Assembly (NCBI GenBank): GCA_027449865.1
Contig: DAIDKV010000003.1
Span: 1 to 44,112, forward strand
DNA length: 44,112 bases
Origin: Planctomycetales bacterium
Lineage (GTDB): Bacteria; Planctomycetota; Planctomycetia; Isosphaerales; Isosphaeraceae
Direction of reading: 5' to 3'
Part shown: positions 26,346 through 35,308 of the stretch, one piece after another
How the letters are laid out: every line of letters begins with the position of its first letter
Numbering within the stretch: the stretch's first letter is position 1
Program-made: the position numbers and the translations under genes
The notes under the pieces: generated by a model
The model's database searches: none
The model's input: only the letters and a program-made list of their open reading frames with translations
What the model was told of the DNA's origin: nothing

Positions 26346-26679
26346 TGCATCAGGCTTGCGAAGAGCCGAGCGTTGCGCGATGATCGGACGAGGAAATCTC
26401 AACTCGGTGCTTTCCTGGCCTACAAGGCGCAAATGGCTGGTGTCCCCGTGGTTCAAGTGGACCCAAGGAACACTGGCCGGACTTGTGCCGAGTGCGGGCA
26501 TTGCGAGAAAGCCAATCGTCAGAGAGGGCAGATTCCTCTGCAAGAACTGCGGGCATGCGGATCATGCCGACCGAAACGTCGCCCTGGATATCAGGGCTCT
26601 CGCCAACCGTGAGCTGGCGATAGAACTGGGAAGCCATCCGATTCGTCGGATGGTCGAACCGGAAAGTTCCCCGCTTTAG
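26346..26679 (+). pseudogene. tnpB: Decayed IS200/IS605-type TnpB (OrfB) C-terminal remnant
   Basis: About 110 codons of a normally ~370-400-aa TnpB remain. In one frame: LGAFLAYKAQMAGVPVVQVDPRNTGRTCAECGHCEKANRQ. In another frame: FLCKNCGHADHADRNVALDIRALA. Together they give the zinc-finger (CxxC...CxxC) and final catalytic Asp region (ADRN) of TnpB. The two parts are out of frame, so a small deletion lies near 26515-26530. The RuvC-like N-terminal two thirds and any tnpA are missing. It is an inactive relic. The last codon lies in a small hairpin that may be the remains of the element's right end. Confidence 0.85.
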
Positions 26680-26685
26680 GGGGAA
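26667..26685 (+). mobile_element. Possible right-end hairpin of the IS200/IS605 relic
   Basis: A 6-bp stem (26667-26672 with 26680-26685) with a 7-base loop overlaps the tnpB remnant's stop codon. IS200/IS605 elements carry subterminal hairpins rather than terminal inverted repeats. No matching left end was seen. Confidence 0.35.
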
Positions 26686-26690
26686 GTTGC

Positions 26691-27386
26691 TTACTCGGTT
26701 TCCGTCCCGATTGGTCCGCCTGAAGGAAGCATCGGAAGAAGGGGACAGCCCTCACATTGTGGGGCACTGGTCCTGCAGAAATGTGTGGCCAGCCAGGACA
26801 TCCCGGCCACCGCCTCGCGGAGACGAAGCGAGTCATCTCCGATGCAGTGGATCATCTCGTCGCGCGCTTCCTCGTACGACGAGGAGGCATCAAGCCAGCC
26901 ATGTCGGACAAGAATTCGATAAGTGCCTCGGTCAACGGGGTAGGTAGGGCGACCGGAGGCGGCAAGCAGAATGGCGTCAGCTCCGGTCGAACCAATACCT
27001 TGGATCGCAGCAAGTTCCTTCCGTAGCGACTCGATCGAGAGAGCGGTCTCGCATAAGATTTCGGCTCGACCCCCATGTCGTTCGACTAGCCAGTGCGCCA
27101 GATGTTTCGCCGACGCGAGCGACCGGTGTGAGATGGGGGAGGATTTGCCACCGAGGGTTTGCTGGATTTCGAGCATCCCGGCGAGGTTCATCACTTCAGG
27201 ATCAAGTAGGCCAGCAGACTGGAGTGCCTCAACGATCGGCCGCCAGGTCGATGGGCGGAGTTGCCGATGGAGCAAGGCGGCGACGGCTGAGGCGAACGGG
27301 GCGAGGCCTTCGAACGGGTCGACCACGCCAGATGATCGAGAACCGGCCCCGATGATCCGTGGGAGAGCTTCGTCAAGACTCGGCAT
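26691..27386 (-). CDS. HhH-GPD-family DNA glycosylase-like protein, divergent Fe-S motif
   Basis: A 231-aa endonuclease III/MutY-superfamily protein. The helix-hairpin-helix LAAIQGIGSTGADAILLAASG is followed by the catalytic Asp in YPVDRGTYRIL. The lyase lysine of endonuclease III is replaced (GIGSTGAD), pointing to glycosylase-only activity if active. The Fe-S cluster motif is incomplete: CRTSAPQCEGC gives C-X6-C-X2-C, but the fourth cysteine is replaced by Leu. It would act in base excision repair; the substrate base is unknown. GGAG precedes the ATG. Its stop lies 12 bases from the end of the TnpB relic. Confidence 0.83.
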   Translation of the reverse strand: MPSLDEALPRIIGAGSRSSGVVDPFEGLAPFASAVAALLHRQLRPSTWRPIVEALQSAGLLDPEVMNLAGMLEIQQTLGGKSSPISHRSLASAKHLAHWLVERHGGRAEILCETALSIESLRKELAAIQGIGSTGADAILLAASGRPTYPVDRGTYRILVRHGWLDASSSYEEARDEMIHCIGDDSLRLREAVAGMSWLATHFCRTSAPQCEGCPLLPMLPSGGPIGTETE

Positions 27387-27447
27387 CGGGGCGGCTCCAA
27401 TCTGGATCCTCCCGGATTCACCGTCGAGCAGATTTTACGGACTTCGA

Positions 27448-27753
27448 TCAGGTAGGGGATGATTCGGACGGCTTCGTCTGTTGGGCCCGGATGATCGCCG
27501 CGTTGTACGTACGGGCCAGCCGGCTCTTGCGGCGGGCGGCGGTGTTCGGGTGCAAGACGCGGCGGGCTCCTGCCTTGTCAATCTTGGCCGCCGCCTGTTT
27601 GAAGGACTCGGCCGCCTTTTCGAGGTCGTTCGAGGCGACCTCTTCCAGCGTCCGCTTCATCAAAGTCTTGATGACTTTCTTCGTGATTCGATTGTGCATG
27701 CGGCGCTTCAGGCTCTGCCGCAGACGTTTTTCGGCCGAAGGAGAATTAGGCAT
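27448..27753 (-). CDS. rpsT: 30S ribosomal protein S20
   Basis: A 101-aa highly basic helical protein. MPNSPSAEKRLRQSLKRRMHNR at the start, VIKTLMKRTLEEV in the middle and IDKAGARRVLHPNTAARRKSRLARTYN at the end match S20, which binds 16S rRNA in the small subunit. Its C-terminal tail (QQTKPSESSPT) is a few residues longer than in E. coli. It lies between the HhH-GPD gene and a TPR gene on the minus strand. Confidence 0.96.
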   Translation of the reverse strand: MPNSPSAEKRLRQSLKRRMHNRITKKVIKTLMKRTLEEVASNDLEKAAESFKQAAAKIDKAGARRVLHPNTAARRKSRLARTYNAAIIRAQQTKPSESSPT

Positions 27754-27907
27754 GGTTTCCGGATCGTTCTCGATGAGTGATGCACACGACGCCTCCCGGC
27801 GTCACCGACAGAGCATTGGCACGAGGGCTCTCGCTCTCTTCCATCAGCAATCTTCGCGCGATGGCGACCGCCCCTGAGCTCTCAGAAAGATACCACGGAC
27901 CGTGCGA

Positions 27908-29311
27908 TCAGATCAAGCGACGCAGCCGATCGGCGGCATCCTGGTACTTGTAATCGACGGCGAGAACCTCGTTGTAATGTTCCTCAGCGGCCTCGCGATT
28001 GCTGAGTGACTCGTTGACCCGCCCGAGTCGATAGTGGAGAGCCAGAAAGTTTTCCTTGTCTTCCGGTTCGAGGAGCTTGATCGCTTCCTTGTAATTGCGC
28101 TCGGCCAGCTTGGGGACGCTGTTGGCCTCGAAGCTTTCGCCCATTCGGAGCAGCGCCTGGATCTTGATCGCGGGCGAGGACCCGAATCGGGCGGCGGCCT
28201 GGAACTCGGGAATCGCCTCGTCGTGCGCGCCGGTGCGGGCGAGGATCTGCCCGAATTCGTAGTGGACCTTCGCGTCCTCAGGGTGAAGCTGAGCTCGTCG
28301 GCGGTGAGCCTGGATCTCGTACTTGTCGAGCATTTTATTCAGCTCGTCAAGTTTGACTTGAGCGGCGGTCTCCTCGGGGCGCTCCTGGACCCGCTGATTC
28401 TGCACGCTGATGGCCTTTTTGAGCCGGGCGATCTGCGTATCCTCGAGAATCTGAGTCAGTCCGATATCCCCTGGGTTTTCCTTGAGGCCCTTGGTGAGAA
28501 CTTTCTCGGCCTTGTCCAGTTCGTCGCGGAGAGTGTAATACTCGGCCAGCTGCACGTAGGCGTGGGTCGCCTTTGGATCGCCGATGATCTCCTTGATCAG
28601 CCGTTGCTCGGGTGTGAGTTGCTCGCGTTTGAGGCGATCGAGCTTCTCCTGGGCGGATTCGACGGCCTCCTCGGCCGGCTTGGCCTGGGACCGCTCCTCG
28701 AGAGCGTCGTCAAGGCCGGCGCGTTTAATGGTGGAGGCGGCCGACAGCGCGTTAATCTTCCGGTTAATGTCCTGGTCGTTAGGGTTGAACTTCTTGACCT
28801 GTTCCCAGCAGGCGATGGCCTTGGCCCAGCTCTCGTTCGCCTCGTAAACACCGGCCGCGAACCGGAAGAAATCCGCGTCCTTTGACTTGAGGGCGATCTC
28901 CTGGACCGAGTCGATGAGCCACTGCGATAGAGCCCCCAGATCGAGTTCCTCGGCGGCCTCGGCGGCGAGACGGGCGGCGTTGACGTCCCACGGGTTGTTG
29001 GCGAAGGCGTCCTCGCAGTGCTCGAGGGCGTCGTGATGCTTTCCCTTGGATTTCGCCGACTTGGCCGACATGAGGATCGTCTGGTTCTTCACGCCGACGA
29101 GCATCCCGACCTTCTTCGGATCGTTGCCGAATTTCCGCCGCTCGATCCCCCGAAGGGCCTGCCGGTAGATCAGGTTGTCGGGGGTTGTCTTGGTCGCCTG
29201 GCGATACATCGCGATGGCGTAATCCGTGTTCCCCTTCATGGCGGCGTCGTTGCCGTATTGAAAGAAGGTCTTGGCCTTGAGCAGCTCGGGCGATTCCGCT
29301 TCCGAAGGCAT
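27908..29311 (-). CDS. Tetratricopeptide repeat protein
   Basis: A 467-aa soluble protein with TPR helices at the N-terminus (AKTFFQYGNDAAMKGNTDYAIAMYRQATKTTPDN) and C-terminus (HYEFGQILARTGAHDEAIPEFQAAARFG and ERNYKEAIKLLEPEDKENFLALHYRLGRVNESLSNREAAEEHYNEVLAVD). The centre (about 215-350) is charged and probably coiled coil (SAQEKLDRLKREQLTPEQRLIKEI). No signal peptide or catalytic domain. It is probably a protein-interaction scaffold. The start MPSEAES has AGGAG 8 bases upstream; the frame is open ~105 codons further but looks non-coding. Confidence 0.85.
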   Translation of the reverse strand: MPSEAESPELLKAKTFFQYGNDAAMKGNTDYAIAMYRQATKTTPDNLIYRQALRGIERRKFGNDPKKVGMLVGVKNQTILMSAKSAKSKGKHHDALEHCEDAFANNPWDVNAARLAAEAAEELDLGALSQWLIDSVQEIALKSKDADFFRFAAGVYEANESWAKAIACWEQVKKFNPNDQDINRKINALSAASTIKRAGLDDALEERSQAKPAEEAVESAQEKLDRLKREQLTPEQRLIKEIIGDPKATHAYVQLAEYYTLRDELDKAEKVLTKGLKENPGDIGLTQILEDTQIARLKKAISVQNQRVQERPEETAAQVKLDELNKMLDKYEIQAHRRRAQLHPEDAKVHYEFGQILARTGAHDEAIPEFQAAARFGSSPAIKIQALLRMGESFEANSVPKLAERNYKEAIKLLEPEDKENFLALHYRLGRVNESLSNREAAEEHYNEVLAVDYKYQDAADRLRRLI

Positions 29312-29540
29312 CGGCGGCGCTCCTACCGAATAACGAGGACCAGCGGTGCGTACAGGGATCGATCGGTCGTCGCGGGCAGGCGCGGCACGATCAGGGTGGC
29401 AGACTTCGATTCCCCCCACCAGGCCCGCGACATGGGGCATCGTTGCCAGTATTGTAATCGAGGAGCGGCGTGGAGAACACAGATCAGTGGGGCGACGACC
29501 GGGACCGTGTCCGGCGGCGCGGAATGGAGAAAGCCAGACA

Positions 29541-30440
29541 ATGGCGACGATTCTCAGGGACGCCGGGTTGTCGGGACTGGTCGAGCCGGGAGAGCTGGAA
29601 TGCCTGGCGCGGGGGTTTGTGTTCACCGAGGGGCCGCTGGCCTTCCGCGACGGCTCGATCCTCTTTCAGGATATCAAGGCTGAGAAGACCTATTGGATGG
29701 GCTCGGACCGCTCGGTACAGATGCTCCGTGACCGGACCGGGGCCGCCAACGGGCAGACCTTTGGACCTGATGGGTTGGTCATCTTCTGCGAGCAAAACGG
29801 CCGTCGGATCTCGCGGATGAGAATCGACGGGACGGGCGTCGAGACGATCGCCGAGACATGGTCGGGGGGCCGGCTGAACAGTCCAAACGACATCATCTGT
29901 CGGTCCGACGGCATCGCGTTCTTCACGGACCCGCCGTATGGTGTGAAGCCGAATGAGCGGTCGCTTCATTTTCAGGGAGTCTACGCCCTGGATCTCAATC
30001 AGGGATCGTCAGGTCCGGTCTCGCCACGGCTCGTTCTCGACGACTTCGAGAAGCCGAACGGCCTGGCCCTCTCGCCCGACGAGCGAACTCTCTACGTCTG
30101 CGACACCGGCCGATATCACGTCCGAGCGTTCGACCTCGATACCTCGGGGAATGTCCGCACAGGCTCGGGACGAGTCTTTGCCCGGATGAATCCAGGGACG
30201 CCCGGCGGGCCGGACGGGATGAAGGTGGACCGCGAGGGGCGGGTGTACGTGGCGGTCGCCGAGGGAGTCTGGGTCTATGAGTCTGATGGCCAATTCCTGG
30301 GGATTCTCGCCGTTCCAGCCCGACCGTCGAATCTTGCCTGGTGTGATTCCGACGGGTGTACTCTCTTTCTTACGGCGGTCGACGCCGTTTATCGGGTCCG
30401 GGTCCGAACGCCAGGCATCCAGCCTCCTTTCCAGGTTTGA
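29541..30440 (+). CDS. SMP-30/gluconolactonase-family protein
   Basis: A 299-aa six-bladed beta-propeller hydrolase. Motifs: FTEGPLAFRDGSILFQDIKAEKTYWM at the start (conserved Glu of EGP), LNSPNDIICRSDGIAFFTDPPYG (Asn-Asp metal site), FEKPNGLALSPDERTLYVCDT and GGPDGMKVDREGRVYVA (Asp). It likely opens sugar lactones, or a related lactone, with a divalent metal. No signal peptide, so probably cytoplasmic. The ATG at 29541 is preceded by a GGAG about 12 bases upstream; the upstream open frame lacks family content. Confidence 0.9.
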   Translation: MATILRDAGLSGLVEPGELECLARGFVFTEGPLAFRDGSILFQDIKAEKTYWMGSDRSVQMLRDRTGAANGQTFGPDGLVIFCEQNGRRISRMRIDGTGVETIAETWSGGRLNSPNDIICRSDGIAFFTDPPYGVKPNERSLHFQGVYALDLNQGSSGPVSPRLVLDDFEKPNGLALSPDERTLYVCDTGRYHVRAFDLDTSGNVRTGSGRVFARMNPGTPGGPDGMKVDREGRVYVAVAEGVWVYESDGQFLGILAVPARPSNLAWCDSDGCTLFLTAVDAVYRVRVRTPGIQPPFQV

Positions 30441-30671
30441 TTCCCGGGCGTGATCGCTGTTCAATCCCTTGAACTTCGATTATCTTGAGGTGAAATCGCG
30501 GTGGAAGACCCCGCGCCGAGGGTCCTCCATCCCCGCCCGGCTGATCCTCGCCGGATTCGATCGAACCGGGTCGGCGAGGCGTATCGGGACGTCAAGAACC
30601 CAGGCGTCATTCGCGTGAACCGTAACCGTTGACCGGGTCGTGGGCGGTCCCGGTCCCGCCAGGAGAACCTT

Positions 30672-30890
30672 GTGCCGAAAGAGGAACCGATTCGAACCGA
30701 GGGGCGCATCGTGGAGGCGCTCCCCAACACGCAGTTCATGGTGGAACTGGAGAACGGAAACCGCATTCTCGCCCACATCGCTGGCAAGATGCGGAAGAAT
30801 TTCATTCGGATCGTACCGGGCGACCGGGTTACGGTCGAGATCACGCCCTACGATCTAACCAAGGGGCGGATTGTCTACCGTGAGCGTTGA
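30672..30890 (+). CDS. infA: Translation initiation factor IF-1
   Basis: A 72-aa OB-fold protein of the 30S A-site. [71 protein letters not shown] is near-canonical IF-1 (reported here in pieces: [20 protein letters not shown] and [18 protein letters not shown]). GTG start, with AGGAGA about 5 bases before it. It stands alone rather than in the usual spc-type ribosomal cluster, and is convergent with the RNase HII-like gene 30 bases away. Confidence 0.96.
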   Translation: MPKEEPIRTEGRIVEALPNTQFMVELENGNRILAHIAGKMRKNFIRIVPGDRVTVEITPYDLTKGRIVYRER

Positions 30891-30919
30891 ACTCCGCTCG
30901 CGATCGACTTCCCTGCCCT

Positions 30920-31876
30920 TCAACGCTCCCGCCACCACTGGGAAGGACTGAGTCCTTCCATTTGCGCCACTGCCTCGATCGCCCGGCGGAACCGCCGGGC
31001 GTCGACCGGATAGCCGGCCGTCGGCCGCAAGCCGGTCACCCGTGCGCGCCAGTAGGCATTAAAGCCATCCATCCAGACCTCTCGCACGGCCTTACTCACG
31101 ATCGAAGCCAGCGAGACCAGGCCGTTTCCCCGGTCGGCCCTGGGCAGAAACGTCACTTCGAGCCAGCGGCAAGGGTCGCGGATCGTGTAGTGGCTCGCGT
31201 CGGGCCCCTCGGCGCCGCGGTCGATCCAGGCCCCCGGAATCGCACGCCCGAGCGGTTCAAGATAATAATGCCGGCCGCCGTGCTTGTCGCTGGTAATCGA
31301 AGTCAGAACCCCGTCAGCGGCGTAGTCCCAAGCGGTTCGGAGTAGCTGGGAAAAGGCGTCAAAATGGACCTCGGCCTTCGAGCCGACGGTCTTGAGCTCG
31401 GCGTTGAATCTGGCGGGGCCGACCACGACCGACTTCACCGCGACGAGCCGCCACCGCCGATCGTGCGGTTCGAGGGGATGACCAGTGAGGAGCGATTGGA
31501 TCGAGTCGGGCTGAATTTGCCAGGGCCAGGCCGTCTCCCGACCATCGAGCCAGGGGGATAGCTCGGCGTCATCGGCAGTCCCGGCGCCAATCGCCGAGAT
31601 GAGATCGGGGAACGACCTGGGGAGGAGCTGACCCGGGGTGGAAATGGCCGCCAGGGCCGTCGATTCGAGCCGGTCTCGTCCCTTGCCTCCCCGGAGGATG
31701 GCCTTGGAGTCATCGATCCAGAGCCGGCCTGGGTCGCCGCCAGCTCGATCGACCGTCCGTTCGAGGTCGAGCCAGAGGTCAATGGCCGGCGCGTCGCCCT
31801 CGGCGATGACGGCCGTCATCACCATCGGGCCAAGATTCGGTCCGTAACCCGCCTCATCGATGCCAATCCATCGCAC
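30920..31876 (-). CDS. Divergent RNase HII-like protein
   Basis: A 318-aa protein. The N-terminus IGIDEAGYGPNLGPMV (Asp7, Glu8) matches the catalytic start of RNase HII. DDSK is at 55-58, an Asp occurs in TSDKHGG (Asp197), and SLASIVSKAVREVW matches the C-terminal ASIVAK..RD motif. These place it in the RNase HII/HIII superfamily, which removes RNA from RNA-DNA hybrids, but the protein is longer and the middle (60-190) does not resemble standard rnhB. Activity and role are uncertain. It follows parA by 30 bases on the same strand. Confidence 0.75.
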   Translation of the reverse strand: MRWIGIDEAGYGPNLGPMVMTAVIAEGDAPAIDLWLDLERTVDRAGGDPGRLWIDDSKAILRGGKGRDRLESTALAAISTPGQLLPRSFPDLISAIGAGTADDAELSPWLDGRETAWPWQIQPDSIQSLLTGHPLEPHDRRWRLVAVKSVVVGPARFNAELKTVGSKAEVHFDAFSQLLRTAWDYAADGVLTSITSDKHGGRHYYLEPLGRAIPGAWIDRGAEGPDASHYTIRDPCRWLEVTFLPRADRGNGLVSLASIVSKAVREVWMDGFNAYWRARVTGLRPTAGYPVDARRFRRAIEAVAQMEGLSPSQWWRER

Positions 31877-31906
31877 GAGCCGGGCTCCCTTTCCAGGTGG
31901 TCAAAA

Positions 31907-32743
31907 TCAGGCGGCGTCGGCCGTCTTCTCATCGCCCTCTTGCCAGATCGAGGCCGCGGGAAGCCCTTGAATTTCGGCGGCGAGCGAGGCGTAATCCTCA
32001 GCGCCCCGACTGGTAGGGGCATACTGGAAAATCGACTGCCCGAAGCTGGGGCATTCCGCCAGGCGGATATTCCGTCGGATGCGGGTCTGGAAAAGCTTTG
32101 CCTCGGCCCAGGGGGCGTTCGCGCGTCGCCTCGTGTCGAAAAACGTGCTGAGATCCTCGATGACCTCACTGCCGTGCCGCGTTCCGGCGTCGTAGAGGCA
32201 GAGGACGATTCCACCAACCTTCAGGTCGCGATTCACCCGCTTCGAGACCAGATGGACGGTCTCCAGGAGCTTCGAGAGTCCGTGGAGGGCCAGGAAGTGC
32301 GCCTGCAGGGGGATGAGAACCTCGGTCGCCGCGCAGAGGGCATTCAGCGTCAAGACGCTGAGCGAGGGGGGGCAGTCCATCAGAATAAAGTCAAACTTTT
32401 CGGAGTCGGCGCTGATCTGGTCGCGGAGGATGACCTCTCGGCCAACGGTGCTGAGCAGTTCCAGTTCGGCGCCGGCAAGGTCGATATGGCTTCCGCAGAT
32501 GGAGAGGTTCTCGCCGACGGTCCGACGGACGCGAGCGAGCGGGAGGTTCTCTGTGAGGGCTTCGTAGAGCGAAGGCCCGGAGCGGCCGGGGAGCAGGCCA
32601 AGGTGCAGGGTTGCGTGGGCCTGGGGATCGAGGTCGAGGACCTGTGTTTTATAACCAGCCATCGCCAGCGCGGCAGCAAGATTCACTGTCGTGGTGGTCT
32701 TGCCGACGCCACCCTTTTGATTCAAGACCGCGATCCGTCGCAT
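31907..32743 (-). CDS. ParA/Soj-family ATPase
   Basis: A 278-aa Walker-type partitioning ATPase. The deviant P-loop NQKGGVGKTTTTVNLAAALA is complete, followed by VLDLDPQAHATLHLG and DFILMDCPPSLSVLTLNAL (Walker B). Such proteins segregate chromosomes/plasmids or position protein complexes with a ParB partner; no parB is in the window, so it is an orphan here. The start is the ATG at 32743, preceded by a GGAGG-rich site; the frame is open 26 codons upstream. It is upstream of, and possibly co-transcribed with, the RNase HII-like gene. Confidence 0.92.
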   Translation of the reverse strand: MRRIAVLNQKGGVGKTTTTVNLAAALAMAGYKTQVLDLDPQAHATLHLGLLPGRSGPSLYEALTENLPLARVRRTVGENLSICGSHIDLAGAELELLSTVGREVILRDQISADSEKFDFILMDCPPSLSVLTLNALCAATEVLIPLQAHFLALHGLSKLLETVHLVSKRVNRDLKVGGIVLCLYDAGTRHGSEVIEDLSTFFDTRRRANAPWAEAKLFQTRIRRNIRLAECPSFGQSIFQYAPTSRGAEDYASLAAEIQGLPAASIWQEGDEKTADAA

Positions 32744-32971
32744 CGGGGCTCCCTCCCTCCACCACACAGGCAAGATGCGCATCCGCTTGCGACGTCCCAG
32801 TCGCTCGCCGGACCGATCCAAGGTGGGACTATAGCCGCTCGACCCCGAGGCGCGAAGGGGAAGTGATCCTGTCTTTCGGTCGCTTCCTGCCCCTTCCGAA
32901 TGGTGCGGGGGAGTGGGCGGCCCGGGGGCAGTCGGTTTGACTTCGACGCGGCTCCCGGGCCAGGATGCGAG

Positions 32972-33424
32972 TTACTGGAGCTGAAGCAGCTCGACCTCGA
33001 AAAAGAGCGTGGCGTTCGGTGGGATCACGTTGCCCGCACCTCGGGCACCGTAGCCGAGATCGGGCGGGATGATCAGCTCGCGTCTGCCCCCCACCTTCAT
33101 CCCCGCGACACCCTCATCCCATCCCTTGATGACACGACGTCCGCCGATCGGGAAATCGAAAGGCTGCCCGCGATCCTTCGAGCTGTCAAACTTACTTCCC
33201 TTCTCGCCGTTCTCCCAAAGCCAGCCGGTGTAATGCACGATGGCCGTTTGGCCCTTCTTCGCCTCCTCGCCGGTTCCAACCTTGGGGTCCCGATACTGGA
33301 GGCCGCTCTCGGTCTTGATCCACTTCTTCTCGGTGTTCTCCTGGGCCGCGAGGGCGGCGGGCAGGAGCGCGGCAGCGGCAAGGGCCAGGAACGCCCTGCG
33401 CGAGGGCTTTGTTTCGACGTTCAT
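32972..33424 (-). CDS. Exported FKBP-type peptidyl-prolyl isomerase
   Basis: A 150-aa protein. The N-terminus [23 protein letters not shown] is a twin-arginine-like or Sec signal. The FKBP domain follows: [71 protein letters not shown] and [14 protein letters not shown], with the expected active-site aromatics (Tyr, Phe, Trp). It probably speeds proline isomerisation in proteins folding outside the cytoplasm. It lies between parA and the ABC exporter on the minus strand. Confidence 0.93.
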   Translation of the reverse strand: MNVETKPSRRAFLALAAAALLPAALAAQENTEKKWIKTESGLQYRDPKVGTGEEAKKGQTAIVHYTGWLWENGEKGSKFDSSKDRGQPFDFPIGGRRVIKGWDEGVAGMKVGGRRELIIPPDLGYGARGAGNVIPPNATLFFEVELLQLQ

Positions 33425-33542
33425 CGAGATGAAACTCCGTGTTGGCGTGGGATTGGGCCCGGGCCGCCCTGGCCCTCGCACGGATCCCACGAGACCGTCT
33501 CGACCCTATCAGAATCCTCAGAGGACGGGTAGGGCTGGCGGA

Positions 33543-34379
33543 TCAGGTCGAGGCTCGCGTCGTGGTCGTGTCGAGGTAAGCGTCGATCACGGCGTCGATG
33601 GGGCCATCGCCGACGAGTCGGCCGTGCTGGATCCACAACCCTCGCGTGCAGAACTCGCGGAGCGACTCCATGTCATGTGAGACGATCACCACCACCTTCG
33701 ACCGATCCACCAACCCCCGGAGCCGTTCCTTGGCCTTCTCGATGAAGGCCGCATCGCCGACGCCGAGTGCCTCGTCGATGAGTAGGATGTCCGGGTGGAC
33801 CTCGGTCGCGATCGCGAAGGCGAGCCTCATGTACATCCCGCTCGAGTAGTATTTTAGCGGAAGGTCGGCAAACTCCTGCAATCCGGTGAAATCATAGATC
33901 CCGCCCGCCTTCGCAAGCATCTCCTGCTTCGAAAAGCCGAGCATCGCGCCATTGAAGATGATGTTGTCCGTTCCGGAGAGCTCGGGGTTGAATCCGGCCC
34001 CCATTTCGATGAGCGGTGCGACATTCCCCCGGATCGCGACCTCTCCGCTTGTCGGGGGGTAGATCCGGGCTAAAAGGCGGAGCAGCGTGCTCTTGCCGGC
34101 GCCGTTGCCGCCGATGATCCCGATTCGCTCGCCCTGGTGGACGCGGAAGCTCAGTTCGCGGAGTGCCCAAAACTCCCCTTTCGACGCGTTCGAATCGCGC
34201 CTAAGGATCAGGTCGAGCATCGCACGCTTGATCGAATATTGCTTGTCGGCGTAGTTGACGAACCGGAGCGAAACGTCGGCCAGTTCGATCAGCGGTCTCG
34301 TGTCCGGGTCGAGGGTCGCCGACGCCGCCCGATCAGAGTCGGAAAACCATCTTGTCTTCTTGAGACTTGAACGTGACAT
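33543..34379 (-). CDS. ABC transporter ATP-binding protein, polysaccharide/teichoic-acid exporter type
   Basis: A 278-aa ATPase. Walker A GGNGAGKST, signature YSSGMYMRLAFAIA (SSGM instead of SGGQ, typical of Wzt/TagH/KpsT) and Walker B DILLIDEALGVGD. It lacks the C-terminal carbohydrate-binding domain of Wzt, so it is of the short type. Energises export of lipid-linked polysaccharide across the inner membrane. The start ATG at 34379 overlaps the end of the permease gene by 47 bases and has GGAG upstream. No glycosyltransferase genes are close by. Confidence 0.92.
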   Translation of the reverse strand: MSRSSLKKTRWFSDSDRAASATLDPDTRPLIELADVSLRFVNYADKQYSIKRAMLDLILRRDSNASKGEFWALRELSFRVHQGERIGIIGGNGAGKSTLLRLLARIYPPTSGEVAIRGNVAPLIEMGAGFNPELSGTDNIIFNGAMLGFSKQEMLAKAGGIYDFTGLQEFADLPLKYYSSGMYMRLAFAIATEVHPDILLIDEALGVGDAAFIEKAKERLRGLVDRSKVVVIVSHDMESLREFCTRGLWIQHGRLVGDGPIDAVIDAYLDTTTTRAST

Positions 34380-35208
34380 AGCCGACTCCCAGGGAGAGCA
34401 CTGCGATCACCGAGGCCAGGGCCCAGAGCTCCCACCGGGGCGATCGGCCCGCCCAGAGGATCTCGTGGAAAAGCTCGATAAACGAATACGCCGGATTTAG
34501 CTCGAGCATCCATCGGACCCGATCGAACATCGGCGCCTCGATCGGGAAGATGATCGGCGTCAGGAAGTACCAGGCTTGTAGGAAGACCGAAATCAGGTGG
34601 CCGCAATCGCGATAAAACGTGTTCGCTGTCGCGACGACCAGGCTCAGTCCCAGGGTGAAGACGGCAAAGAGTCCGATCGCGGCCGGGAGCGTCAGCATCG
34701 ACCAGGACGGCCGCGCTCCCATCGGCCAGAGCAGCAGGAACATCGCCGCCATCGAGAAGACCAGGGTGACCAGTCCGATCAGTACTCGGGCCAACGGGAA
34801 GATGAGCTTCGGCAGATAGATTTTCCGGATCAGCCCCTCGTTCATGATGATCGACATCGCCGCGTCGCTCAGACTGGCGGTCAGGAACATCCAGGGCACC
34901 GACCCGGCAAATAGAAAGACGGGGTAGTGCTCGATGTTTGCCCGAAACAGGTGCGAGAACACAAAGCCCTGCGTTGCGAGCATCAGGAGCGGATTGAGCA
35001 GCGTCCAGACGAACCCAAGGATCGAACGCTGATAGCGAACCTTCAGCTCCTGGACAACCATGTTCTGAACGACCGGCCAGAATCGGGCCAGTTCCTGGCG
35101 ATCGTCCTGGAGCCGACGCCGCCAAACGTTCGGCCCGTACGGCGCCGGTTGCGGCGGAAAGAACTCCGCGTGCGGGACCTTAACGCCGGCGGTTTGTCGA
35201 ACATCCAT
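34333..35208 (-). CDS. ABC transporter permease, polysaccharide exporter type
   Basis: A 291-aa ABC-2-type membrane protein with about six membrane segments. The early QELKVRYQRSILGFVWTLLNPLLMLATQGFVF block is typical of TagG/Wzm/KpsM permeases, and the C-terminus (NPAYSFIELFHEILWAGRSPRWELWALASVIAVLSLGVGYVTFK) fits too. It pairs with the overlapping ATPase to export a surface polysaccharide. An ATG at 35208 is chosen; a further in-frame start exists 45 bases upstream. It starts 100 bases after the ThDP enzyme's stop. Confidence 0.92.
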   Translation of the reverse strand: MDVRQTAGVKVPHAEFFPPQPAPYGPNVWRRRLQDDRQELARFWPVVQNMVVQELKVRYQRSILGFVWTLLNPLLMLATQGFVFSHLFRANIEHYPVFLFAGSVPWMFLTASLSDAAMSIIMNEGLIRKIYLPKLIFPLARVLIGLVTLVFSMAAMFLLLWPMGARPSWSMLTLPAAIGLFAVFTLGLSLVVATANTFYRDCGHLISVFLQAWYFLTPIIFPIEAPMFDRVRWMLELNPAYSFIELFHEILWAGRSPRWELWALASVIAVLSLGVGYVTFKSQEDKMVFRL

Positions 35209-35308
35209 GTCAGAAGGAATCCCTTCCAGCTCTCGGTCCGGGCCGGGCTGCACCCCGACCCCGGCCGCGACAAGGGGATCTTACGGAGAAGCCCCGAAGG
35301 GCGGAAGG

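Noticed and set aside
26515-26530. Programmed frameshift in TnpB
   Set aside because: No slippery sequence or stimulatory structure is seen, and the N-terminal two thirds is missing, so decay is the simpler explanation.
33543-35208. Complete polysaccharide biosynthesis locus around the ABC exporter
   Set aside because: Only ATPase and permease are present; no glycosyltransferase or polymerase is nearby.
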